Below are positions 42,637 through 51,554 of a DNA stretch of 63,574 nucleotides, in pieces. Source of the DNA: Sandarakinorhabdus glacialis (lineage in GTDB: Bacteria > Pseudomonadota > Alphaproteobacteria > Sphingomonadales > Sphingomonadaceae); NCBI RefSeq assembly GCF_014643455.1, contig NZ_BMJM01000014.1, positions 1-63,574 on the forward strand, read 5' to 3'. Within the stretch, counting starts at the first letter, position 1; each line of letters opens with the position of its first letter. The notes beneath the pieces were generated by a model that worked only from the letters and a program-made list of their open reading frames with translations, did not search any database and was not told the DNA's origin. The position numbers and the translations under genes are program-made.

Positions 42637-43065
42637 ATGAAGTGCCATGCCTGTGCCGCCGATATTTCCGGCGATGCGCGTATCTGCCCGGTATGCGGTG
42701 CCGACGTGACTGCGGCGCCGATCGTGGCCGACCCGTTGGCCGAATTCCTCGGCAAGGCCAAGGCAGTCGGCAAGGAAGCGATGGAAACCGACATCGCCAA
42801 GGACGCGCGCCAGCTTGCCGAGGAAGCGATTGCCGCCAGCCGGCGCGCGCTGGCCAGCGAGACCGGCAAGAGCGCGGTGAAATTCGCGGGCGATGCGGTG
42901 GACGCCGGCAAGGGTGCCATCACGACGAAGATGGGCAAGGAAATGGCGGTCGGCGCGGCGATCGGAGCGGTTATTGCCATACCGCTGCCGCTGATCGGCC
43001 CGATACTGGGCGCGGTGGCGGGCGCCGGGATCGCCTGGTATCGTGCCAAGAAGCGGGACAGCTGA
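42637..43065 (+). CDS. Zinc-ribbon membrane-associated protein
   Basis: The 142-residue protein follows the ribosome site GAGGGGAA. The N-terminus has a zinc ribbon CxxC...CxxC (MKCHACAADISGDARICPVC), the middle is an amphipathic helix-rich segment with Lys/Ala/Glu, and the C-terminus is a hydrophobic hairpin (GAAIGAVIAIPLPLIGPILG). Function is unknown. It lies between glyA and nrdR, whose GTG directly follows its TGA, so it is co-expressed with them. Confidence 0.8.
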   Translation: MKCHACAADISGDARICPVCGADVTAAPIVADPLAEFLGKAKAVGKEAMETDIAKDARQLAEEAIAASRRALASETGKSAVKFAGDAVDAGKGAITTKMGKEMAVGAAIGAVIAIPLPLIGPILGAVAGAGIAWYRAKKRDS

Positions 43066-43566
43066 GTGCGGTGTCCGTTCTGCAGCAATGAAGACAGCCA
43101 GGTAAAGGATTCGCGGCCGACCGAGGATGGCAGTGCTATCCGCCGACGGCGGCAGTGTCCGGCGTGTGGTGGCCGCTTCACGACGTTCGAGCGGATCCAG
43201 CTGCGCGAGCTGACCATTGTCAAGAAATCGGGCAAGCGCGAGGTGTTCGATCGCGACAAACTGGCCAAGTCGATCGAGATCGCCTGCCGGAAGCGGCCGA
43301 TCGAGCCCGAGCGGATCGATCGCATGGTAAACGGGGTCGTGCGGCGTCTGGAATCGGCGGGAGAGGCCGAGATCGACGTCGGCAAGGTCGGCGAGATGGT
43401 GATGGAGGGGCTGCAGGCGCTCGATCCGGTGGCGTATATCCGGTTCGCCAGTGTCTATCGCGATTTTCGCGAAGCGCGCGATTTCGAGATGTTCGTTGGT
43501 GGGCTGTCGGAGGCTGGGCTGGCAGCGGTCGGCAAGGATAGCGACCCTGGTGGCGTGAAGGAGTGA
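43066..43566 (+). CDS. nrdR: Transcriptional repressor NrdR
   Basis: The 166-residue repressor of ribonucleotide reductase genes has a zinc ribbon with Cys 3, 6, 31 and 34 (MRCPFC..., CPAC), then an ATP-cone ([20 protein letters not shown] and onward). The start is GTG immediately after the previous stop. The stop overlaps the next gene. Confidence 0.95.
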   Translation: MRCPFCSNEDSQVKDSRPTEDGSAIRRRRQCPACGGRFTTFERIQLRELTIVKKSGKREVFDRDKLAKSIEIACRKRPIEPERIDRMVNGVVRRLESAGEAEIDVGKVGEMVMEGLQALDPVAYIRFASVYRDFREARDFEMFVGGLSEAGLAAVGKDSDPGGVKE

Positions 43567-44297
43567 CGCGGCCGATCGGTCCCGCGCCGGCGGTCATCCT
43601 GGTCAGGCCGCAGCTGGGGGTGAATATCGGGGCGTGTGCGCGAGCGATGCTCAATTTCGGGCTGACCGATCTGCGGCTGGTCAGTCCGCGCGACGGCTGG
43701 CCGAATGCCGATGCGGGGCCGGCGGCGAGCGGCGCCGACATAGTGCTCCAACACGCGCAGGTATTCGACACCGTGGCGCAGGCTTGTGCGGGGCTCGGGC
43801 TGGTGTTTGCGACGACGATCCGCGGGCGTGAGCTGGTGCGGAGGGTGGTCACGCCGGCGCAGGCGGCGGCCGAGTTTCACGGCCTGCCGGGTGCGGGCGG
43901 CCTGATATTCGGGCCGGAGCGGACGGGGCTGGAGACTGAGGATCTGGCGGTGGCGCATGCGATCGTGACGATACCGGTCAATCCGGATTTCGGGTCGCTG
44001 AATTTGGCGCAGGCCGTGCTGGTGACGGCTTATGAATGGTTCCGGCAGGGCAGCGATGCGGCGGAGGCGGTGCTGGTCAATCACGAGGGGCCGGCGCCGC
44101 ACGAGGAACTCGAGGGGCTGATCACCGCAGTCGACGCGCAACTTGTCGGGAACGGCTATTATAATCCGGTGGCGGGACGCGCTGCGGCGGCCCGGCTGGT
44201 CATGCGGAACTTGTTCACGCGGCCGCAGTATTCGGCGGGCGAGGTGCGGACGTTGCGGGGAATCGTGCGGGGGTTGGCGAAACCGCGGCGGGGGTAG
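43563..44297 (+). CDS. TrmH-family RNA 2'-O-methyltransferase (TrmJ type)
   Basis: The 244-residue SPOUT-fold methyltransferase has [56 protein letters not shown] and [20 protein letters not shown], the TrmJ signature for tRNA position 32 modification. The C-terminal helix bundle has [19 protein letters not shown]. It is coupled to nrdR. Confidence 0.9.
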   Translation: MTRPIGPAPAVILVRPQLGVNIGACARAMLNFGLTDLRLVSPRDGWPNADAGPAASGADIVLQHAQVFDTVAQACAGLGLVFATTIRGRELVRRVVTPAQAAAEFHGLPGAGGLIFGPERTGLETEDLAVAHAIVTIPVNPDFGSLNLAQAVLVTAYEWFRQGSDAAEAVLVNHEGPAPHEELEGLITAVDAQLVGNGYYNPVAGRAAAARLVMRNLFTRPQYSAGEVRTLRGIVRGLAKPRRG

Positions 44298-44335
44298 CGG
44301 CTGGCTGGAGCGTGCCATCCCCGAAGGCGTGACTG

Positions 44336-44362
44336 TCCTCCCCCGAGGGGGGAGGAGGGAAC
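44336..44362. repeat. REP-like hairpin between convergent genes
   Basis: TCCTCCCCCGAGGGGGGAGG is a near-perfect hairpin between the methyltransferase gene and ctrA. It may serve as a bidirectional terminator. Confidence 0.5.
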
Positions 44363-45067
44363 TCAGGCGACTTCTACGACGCGCTCCGGTTGCGGGTCGC
44401 GGAGTGAGTAGCCACGGCCCCAGACGGTTTCAATGCAGCCGCTGGCTGGCGCGCCGGCGAGGTGAAGCTTTTTGCGGAGCTTGCAGATGAAGACGTCGAT
44501 GATCTTCAGTTCGGGCTCGTCGCGGCCGCCATACAAATGGGTAAGAAACATTTCCTTGGTCAGGGTCATGCCCTTGCGGAGCGAAAGCATTTCCAGAATG
44601 GCATATTCCTTGCCAGTCAGGCCGACGCGGCGACCTTCGACTTCGACGGTGCGCGCGGCGAGGTCGATCGAGACAGGACCAGTAACGATCAGCGACTGGG
44701 CATGGCCCTGGCTGCGCCGGACGAGCGCATGGATGCGTGCCATCAATTCGGATTTGTCGAAGGGCTTGGTGACGTAATCGTCGGCACCGGCGCCAAAACC
44801 CGTCACCTTGGTGCCGGTCTCGCTGTCGCCCGAGAGGATCAGGACCGGCGTATTGATGCGAAGCATCCGCAATCTTTTCAAGACTTCGTGGCCATGTAGA
44901 TCGGGGAGCGTCAAGTCGAGCATGACGACATCGAATTCATATGTACGCGCATATTCCAGCGCCGTTTCACCCGTGGCGGCGGTTTCATGCTCGAAACCCG
45001 CTTCATCGAGCATCAACTCGACGGAACGGGCCATGGCCCTGTCATCCTCGATCAGCAAAACACGCAT
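44363..45067 (-). CDS. ctrA: Cell-cycle response regulator CtrA
   Basis: The 234-residue OmpR-type regulator starts [20 protein letters not shown], with phospho-accepting Asp 51 ([17 protein letters not shown]) and [20 protein letters not shown]. The winged helix has [20 protein letters not shown] and [14 protein letters not shown]. These are CtrA-specific motifs. CtrA controls division, motility and DNA methylation genes in alphaproteobacteria. It is preceded on the same strand by a SciP-like gene. Confidence 0.95.
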   Translation of the reverse strand: MRVLLIEDDRAMARSVELMLDEAGFEHETAATGETALEYARTYEFDVVMLDLTLPDLHGHEVLKRLRMLRINTPVLILSGDSETGTKVTGFGAGADDYVTKPFDKSELMARIHALVRRSQGHAQSLIVTGPVSIDLAARTVEVEGRRVGLTGKEYAILEMLSLRKGMTLTKEMFLTHLYGGRDEPELKIIDVFICKLRKKLHLAGAPASGCIETVWGRGYSLRDPQPERVVEVA

Positions 45068-45228
45068 CGCACCAGTCTCCGGGGATCCCGTACTGAAGTC
45101 GATCGCACAACCGACCTCGCCAGTCCCGAAATCATTCAACCCCTTTTGTTCGTAAAGGTAAAGCGGCCTGCGACGGAAACTTTCGATTGTATGTTGAAAT
45201 GAGTATGACCCGGTTGGAAAGGGTGCGT

Positions 45229-45519
45229 TCATCGTTCGCGGCCTTCGAACACCGAACGGTAGATCTGCACCCGGGTGACGCGAAGGCCCGGCACGCCAGC
45301 GCATTCGACAGCGCGTTCCCATAGCCGGAGTTCGGCCTCGCTGATGCGATAACGCGCACAGGCATGGGCCCGGGAAATTCGCCCATCGTTGATCGCAGCA
45401 AGGATTTGGGCTTTGCGGCTGGCGACCCAGCGCGTGGTATTCGGAGAGGGCAGGTCGTCGAACAACGCAGCCGGCATGATCTCGGCGAATTCAGCCGGTG
45501 TTCCTGGCCTGCTTGCCAT
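45229..45519 (-). CDS. sciP: SciP-like DUF1153 helix-turn-helix protein
   Basis: The 96-residue protein has the DUF1153 core [20 protein letters not shown], then [20 protein letters not shown] as the helix-turn-helix, and [20 protein letters not shown]. In Caulobacter, SciP is a DUF1153 protein that inhibits CtrA-dependent transcription. Here it lies directly upstream of ctrA on the same strand, 160 bases apart. An N-terminal extension ([16 protein letters not shown]) precedes the core. It is divergent from mnmA. Confidence 0.8.
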   Translation of the reverse strand: MASRPGTPAEFAEIMPAALFDDLPSPNTTRWVASRKAQILAAINDGRISRAHACARYRISEAELRLWERAVECAGVPGLRVTRVQIYRSVFEGRER

Positions 45520-45687
45520 GTCTGGTCCCTCTCGTTCAACACTGCCGAAGTTTCGGCGTCCCTGCAGATGTTGACGGCGTTCGGCCCGCGTCACTAAGCC
45601 TTGGGATTGGTTAACGGCTGCAGAGGCCGACCTTAGATATGGGCGAGGACTTGACCGCGATGCCTTTGAGGTGGCAGCGCCTGCGGT

Positions 45688-46788
45688 GTGAACGATGCAG
45701 CCACCTTCGACTTTACGGCATTGGCCGGCCGACGTGTTGCCGTGGCGATGTCGGGCGGCGTCGATTCTTCGGTGGTCGCGGCGCTCGCGGCTGAGGCCGG
45801 CTGCGATGTCGTCGGCGTTACGCTCCAGTTGTACGACAGTGGCGCTACGGCAGCGCGGCCGGGAGCCTGTTGTGCAGGCGCCGATATTCGCGATGCCAGG
45901 GCGGTCGCGGCGCGGCTGGGGATCGCGCATTATGTCGTCGACATGGAGGCGCGGTTTCGCAAGGCAGTGATCGAGGCTTTTGCCGACAGTTATGCGCGGG
46001 GGCAGACGCCGGTGCCGTGTGTCGAATGCAACAAGACAGTGAAGTTCACTGACCTGCTCGAACTGGCGCAAGGGCTGGGTGCCGAGGCGTTGCTGACCGG
46101 CCATTATGTGCAGCGGATCATGGGGCCTGGCGGTGCCGAACTGCACCGGGGCCTCGATCCGGCGAAGGACCAGAGCTATTTCCTGTGGACGACGACGCGC
46201 GCGCAGCTCGATTACCTGCGATTCCCACTAGGCGGGCTGGCGAAGGCGGCAGTGCGGCGCGAGGCCGAGCGCTTCGGGCTGTCGGTGGCAGCCAAGCCCG
46301 ACAGCCAGGATATCTGTTTTGTGGGCGGCGGCGATTATGCGGCGATCGTCGAGAAATTGCGCCCCGAGCTGGCGATGCCGGGCGATATCGTCGACCAGGC
46401 CGGGCGGCGGCTGGGCGGGCACAACGGTGTTCACCGGTTTACGGTCGGGCAGCGGCGCGGGCTCGATATCGGCGGGCATGCCGAGCCGCTATATGTGATC
46501 GGGCTTGATGCCGCGGCGAACCGGGTGATTGCCGGGCCGCGGAGCGCCTTGGCCGTGGCGGCGGCGCGGCTCGAGGGCGCCAATCCGCTCGGATCGCTGG
46601 ACGGCGAGGTGATGGTCAAGGTGCGGTCGCTGGCGGCTCCGGCGGCGGCGCGCTGGGAGGGAGACATGCTGACCTTTGCAATGCCATTGCTGGGCGTTGC
46701 GCCGGGGCAGGCGGCAGTGGCGTACCGCGGCAGCCGGGTCATCGGCGGTGCGACGATTGGCAAGACGATTCCTGTTTCAATGCTGTAG
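45688..46788 (+). CDS. mnmA: tRNA-specific 2-thiouridylase
   Basis: The 366-residue enzyme thiolates U34 of tRNA for Lys, Glu and Gln. It has the PP-loop [31 protein letters not shown] with the first catalytic Cys, [33 protein letters not shown] with the second, and [12 protein letters not shown]. The start is GTG 45688. The next operon starts 145 bases downstream. Confidence 0.95.
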   Translation: MNDAATFDFTALAGRRVAVAMSGGVDSSVVAALAAEAGCDVVGVTLQLYDSGATAARPGACCAGADIRDARAVAARLGIAHYVVDMEARFRKAVIEAFADSYARGQTPVPCVECNKTVKFTDLLELAQGLGAEALLTGHYVQRIMGPGGAELHRGLDPAKDQSYFLWTTTRAQLDYLRFPLGGLAKAAVRREAERFGLSVAAKPDSQDICFVGGGDYAAIVEKLRPELAMPGDIVDQAGRRLGGHNGVHRFTVGQRRGLDIGGHAEPLYVIGLDAAANRVIAGPRSALAVAAARLEGANPLGSLDGEVMVKVRSLAAPAAARWEGDMLTFAMPLLGVAPGQAAVAYRGSRVIGGATIGKTIPVSML

Positions 46789-46793
46789 CTTGC

Positions 46794-46852
46794 GTCAATT
46801 TCTTGACACGGGTTCGTCAGAATTTTGACGGACGGGGTGTCGGTTTATTGAC
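46794..46852 (+). promoter_or_regulatory. Three evenly spaced GTC-N8-GAC dyads, probable enhancer sites
   Basis: GTCAATTTCTTGAC (46794-46807), GTCAGAATTTTGAC (46816-46829) and GTCGGTTTATTGAC (46839-46852) share GTCRR-N4-YTGAC or close. Their starts are 22 and 23 bases apart, two helical turns, so all face the same side. They lie 54-112 bases before the -24 element, the usual place for a bacterial enhancer-binding protein. The first begins 5 bases after the mnmA stop. Confidence 0.75.
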
Positions 46853-46905
46853 ACCTGGTTGGGCCGGTCAAGCGTTTCTCCTGCGCGTATCGGGGTAACG
46901 GCCGG

Positions 46906-46922
46906 TTGGCACGCACCTTGCT
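46906..46922 (+). promoter_or_regulatory. Sigma-54 promoter of the flagellar operon
   Basis: TTGGCACGCACCTTGCT matches YTGGCACG-N4-TTGCW at every defined base. It ends 11 bases before the ATG of the activator gene at 46934, so the transcript would have a nearly absent leader or translation could start from a leaderless message. Confidence 0.88.
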
Positions 46923-46933
46923 AGGCAGGGGGT

Positions 46934-48157
46934 ATGAACAACTCATCCGCCGCCAAGATTATTCCGAAGCCGACAGGCCGGAGTGCCAGCGTCGATTGGC
47001 TTCCGGGACTCTCGGCGATCGATCTTGGGGATACGCTGCTGGTTTGCGACGGGTCGCAGCCGGGGTGGCGACATGTCGCCCTGGCGCCAGCGGCGCGGTC
47101 GCGGGCTGTCGTCCAGCATAACCGGCTCGACCTCCGGGTGGCCCCGGGCGACCATGAATTTGCGCTGGCGTTGATCGCCGCGTTTATCGCCCGCGGCGAG
47201 GCACCGACGGCAGCGGCGCAGTCGAGCCGCGACCTGCTGGCGCTGGCGGCGCGCGTCGCACCCCGCGACATCTCGATCCTGATCGAAGGTGCCACCGGCA
47301 CCGGCAAGGAGGGGTTGTCCCGCCTTGTCCATGACTTGTCCCCTCGCCGCGACTCACCCTTTGTCGCGGTCAACTGCGCCGCGCTCCCCGAAGCGATGTT
47401 GGAAGCAGCATTGTTCGGACACGAGCGCGGCGCCTTTACCGGTGCTGTCGGCGGTGGTCGCGGCCTGTTCCGCGCTGCTGACGGCGGGACGTTGCTGCTC
47501 GATGAAGTCAGCGAGATCCCGTTGGCATTGCAGGCGAAGTTGTTGAGGGCGTTGCAGGAACGTGAAGTGCTGCCGATCGGCGCGGTCAAGCCCGAGAAGG
47601 TCGATGTGCGGATCATCGCGTGTGCGAACCGCGATTTGGCCGGCGAAGTCGCGGCCGGGCGGTTCCGCGCAGATCTTTTTTATCGGCTGGCGGTGTTTCC
47701 GCTGCGGACGCAGACGCTCGCCGAGCGGCCTCAGGATGTCGTCGCGATTGCCGCGCATTGGTTGCTGAAGGCCGCTGCCGATACGGTGTGCTGGCCAACT
47801 GCAGCTGCGTTGGCGCGCCTGTCGGCGCACCCCTGGCCGGGGAATGTTCGCGAGCTCGGGAATGTGCTCGACCGGGCATTGGTGCTGTGCGACGGCGACC
47901 GGATCGAGGTCTCGCACCTGATCTTCGATCGGCTTGCGCTGCCCGATGAAGATTCTGCGGCGTTGCCGGGGCTGGTGCGGCATCATGAGGCGCGGGTGAT
48001 CCGCGACGTGCTGGCGGAGACGCGGAGCCGGCGTGCGGCGGCGGAGCGGCTGGGGATCAGCGAGCGGACCCTGCGGTATAAGATTGCGGCGATGGGGGCA
48101 GGGCGGCCGATCGTCCAGCACGCCGGTCAATCGGGCGCGCAGAACACGGTCCAGTAA
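46934..48157 (+). CDS. FlbD-like sigma-54 activator heading the flagellar operon, without receiver domain
   Basis: The 407-residue activator has an N-terminal region (1-100) that is not a normal receiver: it lacks the acidic pocket and phospho-Asp. The AAA+ domain has GATGTGKE (119-126), GAFTGA (166-171, sigma-54 contact), LLLDEVSE and a Fis-type helix-turn-helix (RRAAAERLGISERTLRYKI). It is probably always active or controlled by a partner (a FliX-like protein is not seen here). The stop is immediately followed by the fliE ATG. A sigma-54 promoter and three dyads precede it, which suggests autoregulation. Confidence 0.85.
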   Translation: MNNSSAAKIIPKPTGRSASVDWLPGLSAIDLGDTLLVCDGSQPGWRHVALAPAARSRAVVQHNRLDLRVAPGDHEFALALIAAFIARGEAPTAAAQSSRDLLALAARVAPRDISILIEGATGTGKEGLSRLVHDLSPRRDSPFVAVNCAALPEAMLEAALFGHERGAFTGAVGGGRGLFRAADGGTLLLDEVSEIPLALQAKLLRALQEREVLPIGAVKPEKVDVRIIACANRDLAGEVAAGRFRADLFYRLAVFPLRTQTLAERPQDVVAIAAHWLLKAAADTVCWPTAAALARLSAHPWPGNVRELGNVLDRALVLCDGDRIEVSHLIFDRLALPDEDSAALPGLVRHHEARVIRDVLAETRSRRAAAERLGISERTLRYKIAAMGAGRPIVQHAGQSGAQNTVQ

Positions 48158-48487
48158 ATGTTGCCGCCGGTCGATACGCGGTCGGTGCTGGCGCTACGCG
48201 CGCAGATACTCGAGCGTAGCAGCACCCTGTCGCAAGTCGCTGGAAACGCCGCGCGCGTCGATGCGCCGGCGCGGTTCGATACGGCGATGGGCGATGCCCT
48301 GAAGGCGGTCAGCAATATCCAGGAGAAGGCGGGTGGCGCGGCGACGGCATATGAACGCGGCGACAGCCATGACCTGGCCAGCGTGATGATCGCGCGGCAA
48401 AAGGCGTCGATCGCGTTCGAGGCGACGCTGCAGGTCCGCAATCGGCTGCTAGGCGCCTACAAGGACGTGATGAGCATGCCGCTGTGA
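48158..48487 (+). CDS. fliE: Flagellar MS-ring/rod adapter FliE
   Basis: The 109-residue protein is hydrophilic and alpha-helical, with SNIQEKAGGAATAYERGDSH and DLASVMIARQKASIAFEATL, then QVRNRLLGAYKDVMSMPL, the FliE C-terminal signature. It joins the MS ring to the rod. It starts right at the stop of the activator gene and precedes fliF by 13 bases. Confidence 0.9.
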   Translation: MLPPVDTRSVLALRAQILERSSTLSQVAGNAARVDAPARFDTAMGDALKAVSNIQEKAGGAATAYERGDSHDLASVMIARQKASIAFEATLQVRNRLLGAYKDVMSMPL

Positions 48488-48500
48488 TCGGCGGCGTATC

Positions 48501-50063
48501 ATGAACGAGCAGATTGCGCTCTTGCCGGCGCTGGTGCGCGATGCCGGCGCGTCGTGGCCGGATCGGGCGCGAGCGTTGGTTGCAAGCCCGGCGGTGGTGC
48601 GGGCGCGGCCGGCGATCCTGGTGGCGGCGGCGATCATCGCGGTGCTGGCGGTGGGCATGATGCTGCGGTCGCCCGACTGGCGGCCACTGTATGGCGAAAT
48701 GTCGGACGGCGATAAATCTGCGGTGCTGGCGGCGCTCCAGGGGGGCAATTATGCGGCTCGCATCGACCCCGATACCGGTAGCGTCGAGGTTGCGGCAGGC
48801 GATGTCGCGGCGGCACGGATCCTGCTTGCCGGGCAGGGATTGCCCAAGTCCGCCATGGCGATAGACCCGGTTGGTGACATGCCATTGGGCCTGAGCCGAG
48901 CGGTCGAGGCGGCGCGTTTGAAGAATGCCGCGTCGAGCGAACTGGCGGCGTCGATCGAGGCGATCGACGGCGTCAAGCGGGCGACCGTGCACATCGCGTT
49001 GCCCGAGCCGAGCGTGTTCGTGCGGGACAAGGCGCCGGCGAGTGCGTCGGTGTTCGTGACGCTGGCGCCGGGGCGGGTGCTGGGCGAGGCGCAGGTGCGA
49101 GCAATTGTGTGGCTGGTGAGTTCGTCGGTGGCGGGACTGGCGGCGGACAAGGTCAGCGTCGTCGACCAGTCTGGAGCGCTGCTGTCGGCGGGGACCAGCG
49201 CCGGTGAGGCGCAGCAGCTGGGGTATCAGGTAAAGCTGGAATCGATGGTGCGCGAGCGGCTGTTCAAGCTGCTGACGCCGCTCATTGGTGGTGGCAAGTT
49301 TACCGCAGAAGTTGCTGCGGACGTTGATTATAGCCAGAGCGAGGCGTCGTCGGAGCGCTATGCGCGCGATGGCGCGGTGCTGCGTAGCGAGGCCGCCAGT
49401 CGGGCACTGGATTCGAGCCCGGCGCCGGCGCGGGGAATTCCCGGAGCGCTGTCCAACACGGCACCGGCGGCGGCGCAGTTGACGGCGACGCCGCCTGTTG
49501 CGCAGACGGCGGCAGTGGCTGCGTCGGCGCCGGTCGTGACCAGCGAGACGACGAACCGCGCCTGGGAGATCGGCAAGGACGTGTCGGTGACGCGGGGGAC
49601 GGTACCGCGGTTGCGGCGGCTGTCGGTGGCCGTGGTGATCGACAAAGGGGCCCTGGGCGGGGCGCAGGACTTGGCGGCATTGACACGGATCGTGCGCGGG
49701 GCGGTGGGATATGATGCGGCGCGGGGCGATGTCGTCGAGGTGCAGACCCGGCGCTTTGCGGTCCCGGCGGCCGAGCCGGCGCCGGCCTGGTATGAGGCTC
49801 CGGCAGTGCGGGACTATGCGCCCTGGGGTGTGGTGGCGATCGTCGTGCTGGTTGGCGGTATCGCGGCATTTGTCGTGATGCGGCGGCGCAGGTTGGCTGC
49901 GGCGGCGATCGTGCCCGCGATCGTCGACGGCGGCGATCTCGCGCCGGTGGCGGACCAGGCAATCGATTATTCGGTCAAGCTGGGCACCACGCGCGGACTG
50001 GTTCACGACGATGCCGACCGGGCGACGGCGGTGGCGCGGCAGATGCTGGCGGCGGCGACGTGA
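48501..50063 (+). CDS. fliF: Flagellar MS-ring protein FliF
   Basis: The 520-residue protein forms the MS ring in the inner membrane. Membrane helices lie at about 34-54 (PAILVAAAIIAVLAVGMMLR) and about 435-457 (WGVVAIVVLVGGIAAFVVM). The periplasmic domain has WRPLYGEMSDGDKSAVLAAL and SVFVRDKAPASASVFVTLAP. The C-terminal cytoplasmic tail for FliG binding is present (AVARQMLAAAT). Its stop overlaps the fliG GTG. Confidence 0.93.
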   Translation: MNEQIALLPALVRDAGASWPDRARALVASPAVVRARPAILVAAAIIAVLAVGMMLRSPDWRPLYGEMSDGDKSAVLAALQGGNYAARIDPDTGSVEVAAGDVAAARILLAGQGLPKSAMAIDPVGDMPLGLSRAVEAARLKNAASSELAASIEAIDGVKRATVHIALPEPSVFVRDKAPASASVFVTLAPGRVLGEAQVRAIVWLVSSSVAGLAADKVSVVDQSGALLSAGTSAGEAQQLGYQVKLESMVRERLFKLLTPLIGGGKFTAEVAADVDYSQSEASSERYARDGAVLRSEAASRALDSSPAPARGIPGALSNTAPAAAQLTATPPVAQTAAVAASAPVVTSETTNRAWEIGKDVSVTRGTVPRLRRLSVAVVIDKGALGGAQDLAALTRIVRGAVGYDAARGDVVEVQTRRFAVPAAEPAPAWYEAPAVRDYAPWGVVAIVVLVGGIAAFVVMRRRRLAAAAIVPAIVDGGDLAPVADQAIDYSVKLGTTRGLVHDDADRATAVARQMLAAAT

Positions 50064-51052
50064 CGGGGGTTCTTTCGGGCGCACAGAAATGTGCGATCCT
50101 GGTTCTGTTGCTCGAGGAGCCGCAAGCGGCGGACATGCTGCGGCGGATGGATGCTGCCGAGGTACGGGCGGTCGGCGAGGCGATGCTGTCGGTGGCTGAG
50201 ATCGAGCCGGCGGCAATCGATGCGGTCCTGGGCGAGTTCATCGAGCGGACGCGCGGCGTCTCGGCACTCGACAGCCAGGGGCGGCAGGTGCGGGCAGTGT
50301 TGTCGCGTGCGCTGGGAACACCGCGGGCGGAGCGCGTGATCGACCATATCGGTCCGCCAGCTGCGGCGCGGCGGTTTGCGGGGCTCGACTGGCTCGACGC
50401 GGGGACGATCGCGGCGTTGCTGGCGGACGAGCATCCGCAGGCGGTGGCGGTGGTGCTGGCGCATCTGCCCGAGACCGTCGCGGCCGCGGTACTGGATGGG
50501 TTGCCCGAGGCGATGCAGGGCGACCTGGTGTTGCGGCTGGCGACGTTGAAGCCGGTGGCGCCGGCGGTGATCGCCGGGCTTGAGGCTGACCTGGACGCCA
50601 AGCTTTTGGCGCAGGACCAGCCTGTCAACAACGCGTCGTTGGCGGGGCCCGGCTTTACGGCCCGGATGGTAAAACTATCAGCTAATAAGAAGGGTTTGCT
50701 AGCAGCGCTTGCAGAAATGGATGAGACGCTGGCGGGTGAGATCGCGGCGCAGCAATTCGTCTTTGGCGACATGATATTGCTATCGCTCAAGGATGTTCAA
50801 CTCGTGTTGCGCGAGGCCGATCCGCAGGGTTTGGCGGCGGCATTGAAGGGTGCCGATGCCGAACTGCGGGCGTTGATATTCTCGGCGATGTCGAGCCGGG
50901 CGGCGACGCAGTTGCAGGATGACCTGGCCGAGCGTGGGCCGATGAAGCGCGCCGAGGTTGAGGCGGCACAAGCCGAGATCTGCGGGCTGGTGCGGCGGCT
51001 GGGCGATAGCGGGGCGCTGATGCTGCCGGGGGCGGTGGGCGCGTATGTCTGA
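50060..51052 (+). CDS. fliG: Flagellar motor switch protein FliG
   Basis: The 330-residue rotor protein has GAQKCAILVLLLEEPQAADM at the N-terminus, EHPQAVAVVLAHLPETVAAA (the EHPQ motif) and a C-terminal charged domain (DMILLSLKDVQLVLREADPQ, AQLQ-like ATQLQDDLAERGPMKRAEVE). The torque helix is recognisable but less charged than in E. coli. It overlaps fliF and the fliH-like gene. Confidence 0.92.
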   Translation: MTGVLSGAQKCAILVLLLEEPQAADMLRRMDAAEVRAVGEAMLSVAEIEPAAIDAVLGEFIERTRGVSALDSQGRQVRAVLSRALGTPRAERVIDHIGPPAAARRFAGLDWLDAGTIAALLADEHPQAVAVVLAHLPETVAAAVLDGLPEAMQGDLVLRLATLKPVAPAVIAGLEADLDAKLLAQDQPVNNASLAGPGFTARMVKLSANKKGLLAALAEMDETLAGEIAAQQFVFGDMILLSLKDVQLVLREADPQGLAAALKGADAELRALIFSAMSSRAATQLQDDLAERGPMKRAEVEAAQAEICGLVRRLGDSGALMLPGAVGAYV

Positions 51053-51554
51053 GGGATTGGCTGGACTTTTGAGTGCCTTGCAACCGGTGGCAGAGATGCC
51101 GGTGGATCTTGAGGCCATTCGGGCCGGGGGCTGGGCGGACGGTTTTGCGGCTGGGGAGGCGCGGGCCGAGGCTGGGTTGGCGCCGGTGCGAGAGCGGATG
51201 GCGGCGGCGGTGGAGGGGCTGGAGGCGGCGTGCCGGGTCGATGTCGATCGGGTGCGGCCGGTGGTCTTGGGGCTGGTCCGACGCTTGGTCGAGGCTGTTC
51301 TGCAGCGAGAATTATCGTTGAATGATAGCGTGATGGATCGACTGGTTGACTCTGCGCTTGAAGCTGTGCGGCCGGGGGAAGGGGCGGTTTTGCGGGTGCA
51401 TCCGGTGACTTTGGCGGGGTTGGGGGTGCTGGCGATCGCGACCGAGGCAGATGCGGGGATGGCGCTCGATGCTGTGGTGGTGACGGGGACGGACTTCGTG
51501 ATCGAGGTTGGGCTTTCGGCGCGACTGGCTGAAATCATGGAGGAAATGTCATGA
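51045..51554 (+). CDS. fliH: FliH-like export ATPase regulator
   Basis: The 169-residue protein has a helical N-terminal part rich in Gly-X-X-X-Gly or Ala patterns (GWADGFAAGEARAEAGLAPV) and the C-terminal FliH/HrpE domain (VRPVVLGLVRRLVEAVLQRE, LRVHPVTLAGLGVLAIAT). It holds FliI at the base. It is shorter than the E. coli protein (about 230). Position between fliG and fliI supports the call. Confidence 0.8.
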   Translation: MSEGLAGLLSALQPVAEMPVDLEAIRAGGWADGFAAGEARAEAGLAPVRERMAAAVEGLEAACRVDVDRVRPVVLGLVRRLVEAVLQRELSLNDSVMDRLVDSALEAVRPGEGAVLRVHPVTLAGLGVLAIATEADAGMALDAVVVTGTDFVIEVGLSARLAEIMEEMS

